Assembly (NCBI RefSeq): GCF_905163445.1
Contig: NC_053190.1
Span: 12,650,501 to 12,714,500 of the forward strand
Direction of reading: 5' to 3'
DNA from: Pararge aegeria
Lineage: Eukaryota; Arthropoda; Insecta; Lepidoptera; Nymphalidae
Length of the DNA: 64,000 nucleotides
Of this stretch, positions 34,735 to 46,035 are shown piece after piece (the stretch's first letter is position 1; each line of letters starts with the position of its first letter). Below the pieces are notes generated by a model. The model was not told where the DNA came from, did no database searches, and saw only the letters and a list, made by a program, of their open reading frames with translations. The position numbers and the translations under genes were made by a program.

Positions 34735-34830
34735 GGCCCATAATATTGTTATCCACCGGCAACCACGCCCTTTAGATCGGAACACAGCCTTGCAAAAATG
34801 CTGCTTGGCGGCAGAAATAAGACTTTTTGT
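34735..34830 (-). repeat. LINE-like fragment, family K, minus strand
   Basis: CACCGGCAACCACGCCCTTT, GATCGGAACACAGCC and TGCTTGGCGGCAGAAATAAG match 52,530-52,605. Confidence 0.5.
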
Positions 34831-37033
34831 CATAGTTTGCATAAAATAATAATTTTCTTCTGATGTCTGCGCTGATTCTTATAATTTTTCCTGATTCCTT
34901 TGAGCGAGAAAAAGAAGCCACCAAAGAGCGGTCAATGTAGGCAAGGCTCTTAATAAATTACAGAAATTGGTGGCTAGGAGACTAATACCCTCGGAATGGG
35001 TATAAGCCGGTCATAACGACGGTTAACTGCGCGTGCGGTAATCATTTTTGGACAGGGTATTTGTAGTTTCAGAGAGGATAGTAACATATTCGTAACAAGC
35101 AAAACAAAGGTATTGGTACTGAATGTAGAAGCGATATTTGAAATAGGAATAAAACTTAGAATAAACAAACTGCTCAAATGCGGTATGGCGAGCTTCAGTG
35201 TCAAACAAACCTTGGGTAATGATTATTTCTTATTACCGAATGTTAGTTATTATCGATACCAACGTGCTCGTGCTCCAAGAAAGGAAAAAGGTAAAAACTC
35301 GGTCACCTACCCAGTTATCATTCGGATTGGGATTTGGACTCTATTATCTGTTCACTGAGCATTAGCATTCATTATTCAATAAAAAAAAAATTAACATTCT
35401 TTTGAAAATTGTTTGATAAGGTTATGAATTTTGCCGATTTAGAAGCGACAAAATACATTAGGATGTCATCAGTTGTTATTATGTCTGAGTAAAAAGAATT
35501 AGATACTCATTTCTCAGATTTTAAAAATAATCTACGTATCTAAGATAAGAATAAAGTAAAAAGTAAAAAACAACAACTCAATTAAAACTTAAACTTCATC
35601 GATACCTACTTCAACAAGGTATAAGTAGTACACAAAAAATGGTGAAATAAAATGTATGCGAAATAATAACTGTTTTTATTTGTTGAAATCTAAAAGAAGG
35701 TAGTGTAAATTTCTGATATTATTTATATGTATGATTTACAATTTCAGTAATGACGCTATCTCTTAGTGTATAACTTCCGTCTGCTCTGTTCTTATTAAAA
35801 GGATTTGTGTAGTAAATGATGGCTAATAAACGTTTACTGGGAAATTAAATTATGGAATATTTATTTCATATTTCGTACTCTTCAGAATTTATATGGAGTG
35901 CGTTGTTCAAGATGGGTATATTGTTAATAATGCTGATAAAAGTATATTAGCGTATGTGGTTCAAGGTAAATATTCCACATGCATTTTTAAACGATTTTAA
36001 CGTTGTATTTGCATGCCTATATAAAATCCTGTAAACGATCATATCGGATGCGGAATATTCCATCGTCTTTTGCGCCAGAATTCACCTGGTAACAAACAGT
36101 ATTATGCGTGTCTAGCCCTGCCAATTGCCACCTGTGGTACGCAACTTTTGTATCCATATTGATAACTCTGGTTCGTTACAGATCTACACAATTTTGATTT
36201 GATCACCCTGAAAAAATCCAAACATTACTAACTACATCACTGGCTGAGTGACTCTGACCTTTCTTTCGATAGAAGAACTAAGTAGGTATACTACCTTACA
36301 ATATAGTTGGTATGAAGAACTAATATTGTGCTCTTAGTCTTTAGAGCATCCTCTCATAATTAGTGTTCTAAAATTTTTTAAATTGAATTTAGAGTAAGAG
36401 TTTGTGTATGGCGGCAGATAATATAAATAACCGAAATAAACAACGCATTATGAGTATAAATAAATTAAGAGCGATCATTGTGACTGCCTAAAAAGCTACT
36501 CCATTTTCAATTAGAGTAAAAGCCGGGGACGATATGGATATTTTGTGAAATGGGAAAATAATCGAATTTCGACTGAATAATGAGAGGACCCTTCGATGAA
36601 TGGTAACAGGAGAGCATGACAACACAAAGGGTATTTAACTCGCACTTAGTACTTTTTGCCCCATACGCCCCGCTGTGCCGGACACCCCCTACCTCCCCTG
36701 CGATTATTTTGTCGTTATCACCCTATAACGTATGCAGGATAAGCGACTGCGCGAGCTTTAGCGATACACACACCGACATAGTATAAAATATACGCTGAAA
36801 TATAAACTTTACGCTAAAGACAATAAGAACTGCATATTGTCGTGCGCACCGTCACCGTTATCCATTTAACCGTTTTCTAATCCTTTGATTTATAATATCC
36901 CGTTGAAATATCACCCGAAGCTGCAATATATTTAAGTTATTCGAGCCGTCAATTAACGAGATAGGTTTTGGCTATGACGTTTTATAAATAGACGCGTCGA
37001 AGCCAACGCAACGGTAGGTTTACTCGCACATAA
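34831..37033. other. Unassigned single-copy noncoding DNA
   Basis: Over 2 kb without a recognised repeat. Overlapping frames at 34,974-35,358 on both strands have no domain. The last three bases (TAA, 37,031-37,033) are the left target duplication of the Harbinger element. Confidence 0.45.
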
Positions 37034-37216
37034 AGCTCCGTCCACACGGCGCGTTGCGTTGCGTTGCGTCGTCGCAACGCAAATATTTTGACGCATAGCC
37101 GGCCACACGGGCGCTGCAGCGTTACTATGACGCAGTCAACGTTCCGTCGGCGCAGCGGCGACGCACAGTTGCGGCAAGTATTTTGAAAAAAATTCGCAGT
37201 CAGTCTATAGCAAATC

Positions 37217-39467
37217 ATGGATCGGAAAAGACGTCTAGCATTGCTCCTATTACTACGTCACCGCCGAAATCGACGCAAGATCACAAGACGGTACTGGATC
37301 AGTCCTTTCATTTCATTAAGAAATCGTGATGGACAGTTTTTTTTTTTAGAATATCGGGAGTTGCTATTAGACGAAAAGAAGTTTTATAATTTTTTTAGAA
37401 TGAGTGTATCCAGCTTCGAATGTTTATTGAAGTCCTTAGAACCACACATACGAAAAAACTATACTAATATGAGGAATCCAGTGGAACCAGTAGAAATGCT
37501 GGGAATCACTTTAAGGTAACTATATAAATATATTTAAGTAATAAAAATATAACAGTTTTTTTGGTTTGTTTAATTAGTAATCAACTCACAAATAATCAGC
37601 AATTGTCATAATTTTAAATTTAGACATTATTTAAGAGAGATATCATCCAGTAATTACAAATTAGAAAAATCGTATTCAGTTTCTTCACTTGCTTGAGATG
37701 TTTCTGGAGATGTAATTGAATTATTAAAATCAGAAATGTATGTACTTTGAAAATTTGCTGTTTGATACCCATATGGTGGTTGGTGAGACGTTGATGGGCC
37801 ACTCACATATGATGATGTTTGTCCATACCGCATTTCATCTATAATTTGTATAACTTTACTTTGGAAACGGAGAGTTTCTCGGTCGGAAAATTCTTGAATA
37901 GATGGCAATATAGCTCTGAAAAAGGACATATGGCGATTTTCCGGCTCCTTGAGAAGTTTTAGTCCTTCTCTTTCAAACTCATCCATTTGCATTGCCCTTT
38001 TGCGCGCGACTGGAACATAGCGCGGAGTGTTGTCTGTGGTAATGTCATCATTTGTAGACGTAGATTCATTGTTGATTTCTCTAGGCGAGTCTAAGCTAGA
38101 TTCGGTGGCATTTTGTTCCACTTTTCTCAAAAAAAGGAGTTGATTGTATAAATGATACTTCTTCAGTTTCGTAGCGCCCGAGCCCGATTTTGATGCTTCT
38201 TTTAATTTTTTTGAATATCTGAAGTAATTATCTTTTACACTTCTCCATTTTTTTATTAAATCATTACCTGCAAAACCAATAGTAAACATGATTTAATAAT
38301 TTATACATAGTGAATTTCTCGATAAAATTTAATGACATATTCAGATATCGTTAACAAACACTATGTGACCGACTCTGGAATCGTGAAAATATAACAGCTG
38401 TTACATACAAAAAGCAATACCTACTGAATCAAAATGTATGCAACAGCTGCTATTTTTTTCGCGATTCCAGAATTAATTGGTTACATAGAGAAAGTTATTT
38501 GCTATCGATGTCTGAATATGTCAGTATTTTTTTTCGGGTATCTATCTATCTCATAAATGCATATTATAATAATTATTTTCTTTTCAGATACCTAGGAAGT
38601 GGAAATTCAATAACTGATTTACATTTCAAATTCAAACGGGGAAAATCTACTATTGCATATATAATACAAAGAGTTTGTCGTGCTATATGGACCAATCTTC
38701 TTCGAGACAACATCCCTGAACTGACAACTGAAAGTTTCCAAACAATAGCGAGGGGTTTTGATGTAAAGGCAAATTTTCCTCAATGTGTTGGTGCCATCGA
38801 CGGCAAACATATCCGCGTGTGTAATCCTGCAAATAGTGGCTCACTTTTTTTTAATTATAAAGCCTTTTTTTCGATTGTGTTGCTAGCTATTGTGGATTCA
38901 AATTACAAATTCGTATTTGTCGACATCGGTGCATACGGAAAAGAATGCGATTCAACCATATTACAAAATTCTAAACTGTACGAGCTAATGATTAACAACA
39001 ACTTACCACTACCTCAACCCCAGCCACTCTCTGGTAGCAATATACCAACCCCGTATGTATTTGTGGGTGACGAAGCTTTTGGACTGAGCAAACATATTAT
39101 GCGTCCATATGGCGGTCAAAATCTCGACTTACAACAAAAGGTTTTCAATTACCGTCTAAGCAGAGCCAGAAGATATGTCGAATGCGCTTTTGGGATTATG
39201 GCTAACAAATGGCGCATTTTTCACAGACCGATAGACGTGTCCTATGACTTCGCTACTGACATTATAAAAGCATGTTGTGTATTACACAATTTTGTCGCTG
39301 ATCGAGACGGTTTTAGACAAAGAGATAAATTTGCTATAAGTGTTGATGAATTTCTCCCAATACAACCCGTACATGAAGAACAGACAGCACCGAATGTCAT
39401 AAGACAGCAATATGCGACCTATTTTATGACTAGAGGAACTCTGCCTTGGCAGCTAAATAAGGTATAA
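37217..39467 (+). CDS. PIF/Harbinger transposase (DDE_Tnp_4 type), two exons, 392 aa
   Basis: Exon 1 is 37,217-37,515 and exon 2 is 38,588-39,467. The intron starts GTAACT and ends TTTTCAG; joining restores ITLR-YLGSGNS, the expected continuity of this family. The total of 1,179 nt gives 392 residues plus stop, normal for the superfamily. The amino part (about 1-60) is very basic. The RNase H-like catalytic domain has AIDGKHI (D171), FVGDEAFG (D261) and ARRYVECAFG (E298), a full DDE triad, and the protein ends LPWQLNKV. A polyadenylation hexamer AATAAA lies at 39,577-39,582. It would catalyse excision and TWA-targeted insertion in the nucleus, normally with the MADF partner. The MADF exon 2 lies antisense within its intron. 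The ATG at 38,499 in front of exon 2 is intronic and not the start. Confidence 0.9.
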
Positions 39468-42400
39468 TTGTATTATGAGGGTTTTCAAGATTTTCTTGCA
39501 CCGCCAATTCCGCGATCAGTAAAAAAATAATATTTTATACCTACTCAGCGTAGTCTAGGTTAGTTTTGAGCTAAGTAATAAAATAGTACTCACGCTAATC
39601 TAAATTCCCTAAGTTTTAAAATTTTAGAGTGTCGAGATATTAATTGAGTAGTCCACTTTCAAACCCCGTTAAGTTTATGCAGCAATTAATTGAGAAAACT
39701 AATTAAAATGTTTAGACTTAAAATTACGATATTAAGATGCATTTTTTTGTGTATTACATGAACTTAGTAGCACATCGAATTAAATTATGTTAGCAAATAA
39801 AATCACTCTTTCATAATAATCATTTAATTTGCATTTTAAAATTAAACATAGCTAGTTTTGCAAAAGATTTTTTAACATAGATAGTTTTGCAGTTGTATGC
39901 AATCAACATAGGCAGTTTTGAAATAATCAAATATAAGCTTCTATTTTCCTCTACTCTTAAGAAATTACAATTTTTATCTATTATTACACTCTTAAGTCTA
40001 TTTCTTCGTGTATTATGGTTTCTTCATTATCAGTCTCTTCTATAACAGTCTCATTTGGTTCTTCTTGAAGAAAATTGTAATATTGTAAATAATCGTAAGA
40101 AGCCCAATCTTCACCGAAATGTTTTTTCAAAAGATTTCGCACATCATTTAACTTTACTGGTTTTACTGGAACTCCAACATTCATCATAACGGGCACAATA
40201 TTTTCGAATGATTTGCCTCTTTTGCAAACGTTGCCATAATTTATTACCTCAGATACATAATTAGGTTCCCCTTTAATGGCAATTCTATTATTTTTATCCT
40301 TTCTTAAAAAGAATCTTTTAGAGGCATTAAATTGAAAGTGCCAAGATCCAGGTAACTTAAGTACGTTTTTAACGCTTGATTTCCAATCATAAAAATGGAA
40401 GTCGCTGCCTAGTCTGAGAACCGTACCATACTTTTTAAAAATATCAAAATATGTCTGGGGTTCCACAATGACTTCTAAAGGACGTATTTCTCTTTCGATA
40501 TTTCCAAATACACGGTCGGGGGGCAAAAATGAATGCCCCACTACAGGGAATATCAGCGTAAGTTTCTTGATGTGACGTGGAGCTTTTGTTTTTAGCCAAT
40601 ATGCCAACATTCCCAAAACGATTGAGTTTTTATTTTGCCCCCCACAACCGTCGCAAAATAATTTAATATGACTAACAGTGTCTTCAAAATTGGTATTCAT
40701 TAGCCGATGAAATACCGCCGAAGCAATCTGATTAGATCCTTTCTTTGCCTCAGTTTCCAACCACGTGTAAATAAATGTGTTTAAACAGTTTTGAGCCCCA
40801 CGAGATGGCCCTTGACATACTGTTAAGTTATACGTATACAATTGTCGGCTAAAGTAGGCACTCTGGTCTGGTACTTTTGGTAAAACCAAATTCTTTTGAC
40901 AGTCAAAAGAGAAAATTATTTCGTTGTCGCCTTGTGTTTTGAGGCTAGTGTAAAAGCATTTGGCCTTTAGCTTGTGAATACGAAGCTGAGCTATTTGCAG
41001 CTGTTTTTTTGCTGTGTCGCGTTCTCTTTTAATAACTTCTTTTAATTGAATGCATTTAGAACATGCATCTGTAGCGGGAGACTTAAAACTCAAATTAAAG
41101 TACTTGTTAAAGATACGTCGGAAAAATTCATATCTCACTGACACATTCTGAGCGTCATCGTTGTAAAGTTTATGCAATTTTTTTATACTTAGATCGCTGC
41201 TCAGATATTGCACAGTAGATCTTCCTCTAACATAATGTGATTCCAAAGCTTCAAGTCCCTTTATAAACGATTTTACGGATTCTGTGCGATCAGAATACAG
41301 ATTGGACTTTCTATTACCTCCTCTTCTTTCTTTCGGCATTGCCATCGTGATTAAATGCTGTTTACAAATTCTTTGAATTCTGTCCCTAGAGATTCCCAGA
41401 ATTGTGGTCATTGCTTTTTGACACACCTTAATTAATTTGACGCGGCGTCTTCCAGCCAAATTTTCGTGCTTTGGTATAAAATAGCATATAGTCTGGGATT
41501 TTCTCTTTCCTTCTTTTTTAGGAGTTTGCGCTGTACAGTATTTTAATAAAAAAGTATCTTGGGTGACTTTAACTGAAGTTGAATAAAAATTCCGATGAAA
41601 TTTACTGTAGTCTTGAACCGTTAAGTCGTTACACTTGTATCCCTGTTTTGAATTTCCATGTACACATTGTGGTATAACTGGCAGTCCCTTAGGCATATGT
41701 CTAAAACAAAACAGATAGGCACATTAATAAATAACAATAGAGCAAAAAAATCCCCAGCAAATAACCAGGTATCTATCCTATTTACAAAAGGTAACCATAA
41801 AATAATAATCTTACCGTTTCGACTTCTCAAGTTCTCTCTTCCATGTAGATTTATCAGCTATCTTTTTACGTCCTCTTCTGTTTGGTGCCAAAACAACTTC
41901 TTGTTCTTGATACTCCATGATAATTTTAATAGAAAATACCTCGTTTTTAAAAGCCTGCAGTATCTGAAGAAAGCAACGCGTGCATGCACTTCGACAGTAT
42001 TATGCGTACTGGCACTCAAGATGGCGGCTTTTGCAAAAGTCACCACGCAACTTAGCGTCGTTTGCAAGTTAATACAAACTTAGCGATTTTTGAAAGTGGA
42101 CTGCCGATCAACATAACGACTTTTGCAAAAGTATTGAGATTTCAATCCCATTTTATTCTTATCATAGCGAGTTTTAACACAGTATATTAAATGCTGACGT
42201 TAATATTTTAAATCCTTAACCGATTGGCGCCATTGGATAAAAAATGTTTTTTTTTTAACATAACGTGGTTTGCAAGTGGACTACTCAATTTTGTACTGAT
42301 CGCGGAATTGGCGGTGCAAGAAAATCTTGAAAGCCCTCTTAAATAAAAAAAACATAAATATCTGTACTGTGAACTCACCAACTTTATTTTTTCGTTCAGC

Positions 42401-42565
42401 TGTGAAATTCTCGTAATCAGGAAATAAAACTTTTGATATGTCTTCCCAGGCTTTTGTTTTTAAATTTTTATTTTTAAAATCTACGTTTGACTTGTCCCAT
42501 ATAATTTCCCTTTCCTGTATCAATGTAATCAAGTAATCTATGTCAATTTCTTCAATGGTATTCAT
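37654..42565 (-). CDS. MADF-BESS DNA-binding protein of the Harbinger element, two exons, 266 aa
   Basis: Exon 1 is 42,565-42,379 and exon 2 is 38,267-37,654 on the minus strand. The donor is GTGAGT and the acceptor TTTTGCAG; splicing restores ERKNKV-GNDLIKKWRSVKD, so the MADF domain (about residues 8-110) runs unbroken across the junction. The total of 801 nt gives 266 residues plus stop. A BESS-like motif follows at about 176-209 (MSFFRAILPSIQEF, then FQSKVIQIIDEM). In this superfamily such proteins bind the subterminal DNA and help bring the transposase to the nucleus. The intron (4.1 kb) holds the transposase exon 2 on the opposite strand plus the nested transposon. The ATG at 42,565 is preferred; an upstream in-frame TTG at 42,577 is unlikely. 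Read-through frames past the donor at 42,378 are intronic. Confidence 0.88.
39477..39521. repeat. Left arm of a 45-bp inverted repeat
   Basis: Matches the complement of 42,294-42,338 with 44 of 45 bases identical. It begins 10 bp after the transposase stop codon. The right arm lies in the MADF intron, 40 bp from the donor, and directly next to the right end of the nested transposon. Without the nested element the arms would be about 123 bp apart. Confidence 0.9.
39642..42290. mobile_element. Nested DNA transposon with 34-bp TIRs, 2.65 kb, superfamily uncertain
   Basis: The termini 39,642-39,675 and 42,257-42,290 are inverted repeats matching at 31 of 34 positions, beginning AATTGAGTAGTCCACTT. 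Subterminal direct repeats of the type AACATAGCNAGTTTTGCAAA occur three times at the left (about 39,844-39,925) and four or more times at the right (about 42,045-42,275), all in the same direction. The flanks give TT on both sides, or a mutated TTAA, so the target duplication is unclear. It carries one intron-containing gene for a 606-aa DDE-like protein on the minus strand. It lies within the MADF intron and leaves both Harbinger genes intact. Confidence 0.85.
39984..41918 (-). CDS. 606-aa DDE-like transposase candidate of the nested element (DUF7869-like)
   Basis: Exon 1 is 41,918-41,815 and exon 2 is 41,700-39,984 on the minus strand. The intron begins GTAAGA and ends TTTTAG, and joining gives ELEKSKR-HMPKGLPVIPQ. 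The total of 1,821 nt gives 606 residues plus stop. Exon 1 encodes a basic stretch (NRRGRKK, then WKRELEKSKR). Features are CVHG..GYKC, a helix-turn-helix-like ISRDRIQRICKQ around residue 140, a DACSKC cysteine pair near 248-251, and a putative catalytic core with SFDCQKNL (D301), FCDGCGGQNKN (D385), VGHSFLPPDRVFGNIERE (H424, D430, E437). CDGCGGQN and GHSxxPxDR are familiar from a large, poorly described set of insect proteins I recall under DUF7869; Sola-type transposases carry similar strings. The role as transposase is inferred from the TIRs and triad. The acidic tail ends at 39,984. Confidence 0.82.
42294..42338. repeat. Right arm of the 45-bp inverted repeat
   Basis: Reverse complement of 39,477-39,521 with one mismatch. 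It starts 4 bp outside the nested transposon and lies in the MADF intron. Confidence 0.9.
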
Positions 42566-42867
42566 TTTACCCTGCAAATAAAACTAATTACCCTGCAAAT
42601 AAAACTAAATACAAAAACGTAAACGTAAAACGAAATGAGCTTCCGTGTATCCTCTCTGTCAACGCACAAGCAACTGAGCGCTGACGCTCCGACGTCGCAC
42701 GAGTAAACCCCCTCCCGCTTCGTCTCGGGGGCTGCTGTCCGTCATGTGTGCGTTGCGACGACGCAGCGCGCCGTGTGAACACCTTGGTTATTTGTATGTA
42801 AAACAACGCAGTGGTAGCGCTGCGTCGACGCAACGCTGACGCAACGCGCCGTGTGGACTGGCTCTAA

Positions 42868-44913
42868 GGAGGTCCATTTAATATTTCCGTTGTTGACAGA
42901 AGATGTAAAAAATATCAATCTTGAAAATCAGACTGACAAAAATAACATACTTCTATTGTATCATGGAGGGGGGGGGGGGGCGATTTCGAATCCCAGCTAA
43001 ACCTCTAAATTTTCTAAGTTATGTGCGTTCTAAGCAATTCTTAAAATATTATAATTGCTTCAACGGTGAATTTTTATATTATGATTATTATATCATAATA
43101 TGCCTAAAGCCTACCAAGAAATTATCCTTTTCCTAAATATAGAAAAAAAATATAGCATTTTTCACAAAATGTTGCTCAAATTGCTTCTTACTTATGTCTA
43201 CTCTTTACAAAGGACGGTGCACGGTACAGTGAATAACAGACAATTAGTTACCTTACTTTTATATTGCCAATGTTATTTTGGTGCGTGATGGTCGCTTCCC
43301 AATAAAACCCCCTTCCCGTTACGACTACGTTTCCACCACGAACCAGTATCGTTAAGAACATAAAAAAATGACATGGTGGATTTCAAAAATTCCTAATCAC
43401 CAGTTCGTTCAAATTCAACTGCTTATTTTTTTTTAAACTTAACCCTCAGCCCTTGTGTTAAATTACCAGTGCAAGCAGTCAATTTGAGCAATATTTTTCT
43501 CATGTTGTTATGTAGAACTAAGTGCTACATAACAACATTAGTTGCTCAATAAGAAACCTTAATCGATGGCATACCTACTAAGACCTTAAGTATTGCCAAC
43601 CTTCAATACAAGATAAGATCTTTAACTGCGGTTGTGCATTGTAAGAAGTTAAGTATTAGGTGATTAATGATTAAAAGTAACAATTTAACAATTTAAATAT
43701 CGTACGGTGGCTAATACAGTATCACTTCTACTCAATTTCGCGCCAGCGAACCACTGCGACCTAGGTAGAGGTGGTTGGATGGTTTTGTACCAAATGCCCT
43801 TACTGAGAGATCTGAGATCGAAGTGTTCCTTCCACATTTTAAAACTATTTTCCTTAATTACAAACGTTAGATCACTAAAATAACGAAGTCAATTTAAATA
43901 TTGGATAGAAGCAGCCGTTACATTGTAAAATTGAAGTTTAGCACCTAACGTGACCCACCCAGAAATATTAATTTTACCATACAGATACTAATGCTTTACG
44001 CGAAATATATCAAATTAAGCTTAGTTTTCATAATAAGTAAAATTAAGTCACAAAAAAATGTAAACGCGATTCAGTCCAGAAATCATATACCTAGGGAATC
44101 AATTCTCTCTTATATGATTTGATGTTTCAAGAACCATGTGTGCTTCAGCTAATGACGTTAAAACTTATTCGCACGCTAAAGTCATTTTTCGTTCCCGGAG
44201 AGCTCGAAAAGCTCCACTTTGAACGGTGCCCGCATTTATTAGTTAAGTCAAACACACCTTTTTAAACTCGGTCCCGAATATTTCAGCCGCAAACTTGCCT
44301 CTATTTGAACAGGAAAATTTTCGCCAAACATTCTATTGATACAAATAATTCTGCGCACCAAGGGAAACGATATTTCACTAGGGGTTTGTGGAAGCCAAGT
44401 TAGTTAGTAAACTTTTTCGCATTTCGTTAAAAAGCGGCGTGGATTAATTTGGGTGTCGGCGTGATACTTATTTACAATAATCCGACTTGTGGGAGCGCCT
44501 AAATTGTTAGATTTTCGCTCTCAGCCGATTTTCGTTTTTGCTAAAGTATAAGGATTCGAAGTAATACAATCGATGTATTATAAAATTTTTAGAAAAATAT
44601 TTTTACATTTCGATAAAAGTGAATTATTTTATTTACATTGAAACTACAGAATGTTTTCCCTTTGGTATTGTTGTTAGTAGGTATGATGAAATACAACTCT
44701 TGAGGTCTGGGTTTAATATTGGGTTGTATAGCTAGAAATTTAGAGTAGGTACCAGAGTAAATTTAGGATTTTAGAGTTAGAAAATTGGCGTTGTCAACTA
44801 TATGCCTTTTGAGAGCATGTTTAGCTGTCGGTCTTGATTATAATCACGCATGGCTTGTGATATGGGTACTTACATAGCTGATGAATATTTTTATTAATAT
44901 AATATGCATACAG
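42868..44913. other. Noncoding DNA with G-run, one hairpin and a balanced-composition stretch
   Basis: A G run lies at about 42,967-42,980. A perfect hairpin has arms 43,502-43,515 and 43,525-43,538 (14 bp, 9-nt loop). About 44,150-44,540 is GC-richer, non-repetitive and free of ORFs, a possible regulatory island. No gene. Confidence 0.45.
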
Positions 44914-45220
44914 ACAAGCGGTGTTAACCTAGTGGGTAAGTATTCGGATTTCCTTTCCGGACCGAGTTCGAGCCCCAGCACGCACCACTAACTTTTCAGA
45001 ATTATGTGAGTTTTTAATTTAATTCATTTAAATATCACTTGCTTGAAACGGTGAAGGAAAACAGCGTGAGGAAACCTGCACCTGAGTGTTTTCCACAACG
45101 TTCTCAAGGGCGTGTGAAGTCCACCAATCACTTGGCCAGCGTGGTAGACTACGGAATAAAAACTTCCTATTCTTAGAGGAGACCCATGCAATGTAGTGGG
45201 TTGATGATGATGATAATATA
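44914..45220 (+). repeat. SINE family B copy, near full length
   Basis: CAAGCGGTGTTAACCTAGTG, GAGTTCGAGCCCCAGCACGC, CGGTGAAGGAAAACAGCGTG, TTGGCCAGCGTGGTAGACTA and GAGGAGACCCATGCAATGTA, then ATGATGATGAT. Both box-like motifs are present. The 76-codon minus-strand frame here is a shadow. Confidence 0.8.
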
Positions 45221-46035
45221 CATAAATACTTATAATATAGGTACAGATAAACACCCAGACACTGAATATGGCAATATTATTTTGCCGTTATCATCTTTTA
45301 CTCAAAACAGTTTCAGTACTGTAGGTGGCGGACTGGAATCTTAAAAGTCATCATATAACAATTGTTAAATATGTCCATATATTAAGATAGGTTGTATACA
45401 CGTTGACTTCCTAACAAATAAAGTCGGATAGATATAAAACCCACAAAGATTTTTAAATTGTGCTATTGTCATAGTTAAACTAATCGCAAAGCAAGCTTAA
45501 CGCTTCGTTGTAGAGAAAAAGGAGCTTTTTTTAATATTATTTTTGCACATGAAAAAAAATAATTTAAGAAATGGTCACATCACTATCAAGTTACGTATGC
45601 AGATCGTAATCCTCGTTGTAAATATAACGTGCTCGCCAAGATCGACCTTTTTCATAATCCCTAAGAATTTTCTGTCTAATGAGGTGTCCGTTTACATTAA
45701 GGATATATTTATTTTACCTTTTCTGAAGGTAAAATGTTTTCGGGCGAGATATATTTACGAAGATTAAAGGTTGTAAATATTTATTATATTTACTCTGAAA
45801 GTTAGAGTTTTTGGAATATTCTTCTCGTTATTAATATTCGAACCTACGAGAATGTTATTCATAAAATTTGTTTTATCAAAAATAATCTGTCTTTTATGAT
45901 AAACGTCATACCAACTGAAAAATAAAAGATAAATATTTTATACAACCTTCCAAAGCCATTACTTCACTTTAGAAGGTTGTATAATATATTTGGAAGGTTG
46001 TATAAATGTTAATGGCCTCAACCAAAGTATAACAA
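45221..46035. other. Noncoding DNA with compound direct/inverted repeat
   Basis: At about 45,938-46,015 the string TATACAACCTTCCAAAG (left) is mirrored twice by AGAAGGTTGTATA and TTGGAAGGTTGTATA, and GCCATT is mirrored by AATGGC. This is a fold-back with a duplicated right arm. No gene. Confidence 0.55.

Larger units (their letters stand above)
37034..42864. mobile_element. Complete PIF/Harbinger DNA transposon, 5.83 kb, carrying a nested second transposon
   Basis: The terminal inverted repeats begin AGCTCCGTCCACACGGCGCG (left) and GAGCCAGTCCACACGGCGCG (right, complement), with TAA duplicated on both sides (37,031-37,033 and 42,865-42,867), as usual for this superfamily. Subterminal regions at both ends are dense in GCGTTGCG/GACGCAACG motifs, likely transposase or partner binding sites. 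It encodes the two proteins typical of the superfamily: a DDE transposase and a MADF/Myb-like DNA-binding protein. About 2.65 kb of the length is a later insertion at 39,642-42,290, so the original element was about 3.2 kb. Both genes assemble without stops, so the element is young or recently active. Confidence 0.9.

Noticed and set aside
34974..35358. Overlapping 61-81-codon frames on both strands
   Set aside because: No recognisable protein features; open on both strands at once, typical of chance.
36982..37218. 78-codon minus-strand frame
   Set aside because: It crosses the left TIR and host flank; driven by CG-rich subterminal repeats.
38499..38587. Possible alternative ATG start for the transposase second exon
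   Set aside because: This segment is hydrophobic intron sequence ending in TTTTCAG; the spliced form restores the conserved domain.
41621..42067. Two 69-codon frames on the minus strand
   Set aside because: They overlap exon 1 of the 606-aa gene in other frames or run through its intron.
41658..42083. 141-codon open frame, plus strand
   Set aside because: It lies antisense to exon 1, the intron and the 5' leader of the nested element's gene; no domain and no splice logic.
42281..42372. Read-through tail of the 98-codon minus-strand frame
   Set aside because: It lies past the GTGAGT donor at 42,378 and encodes the inverted repeat and nested TIR, not MADF sequence.
42588..42833. 81-codon minus-strand frame, basic peptide
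   Set aside because: It spans the GC-rich subterminal region and repeat motifs of the Harbinger right end; a composition artefact.
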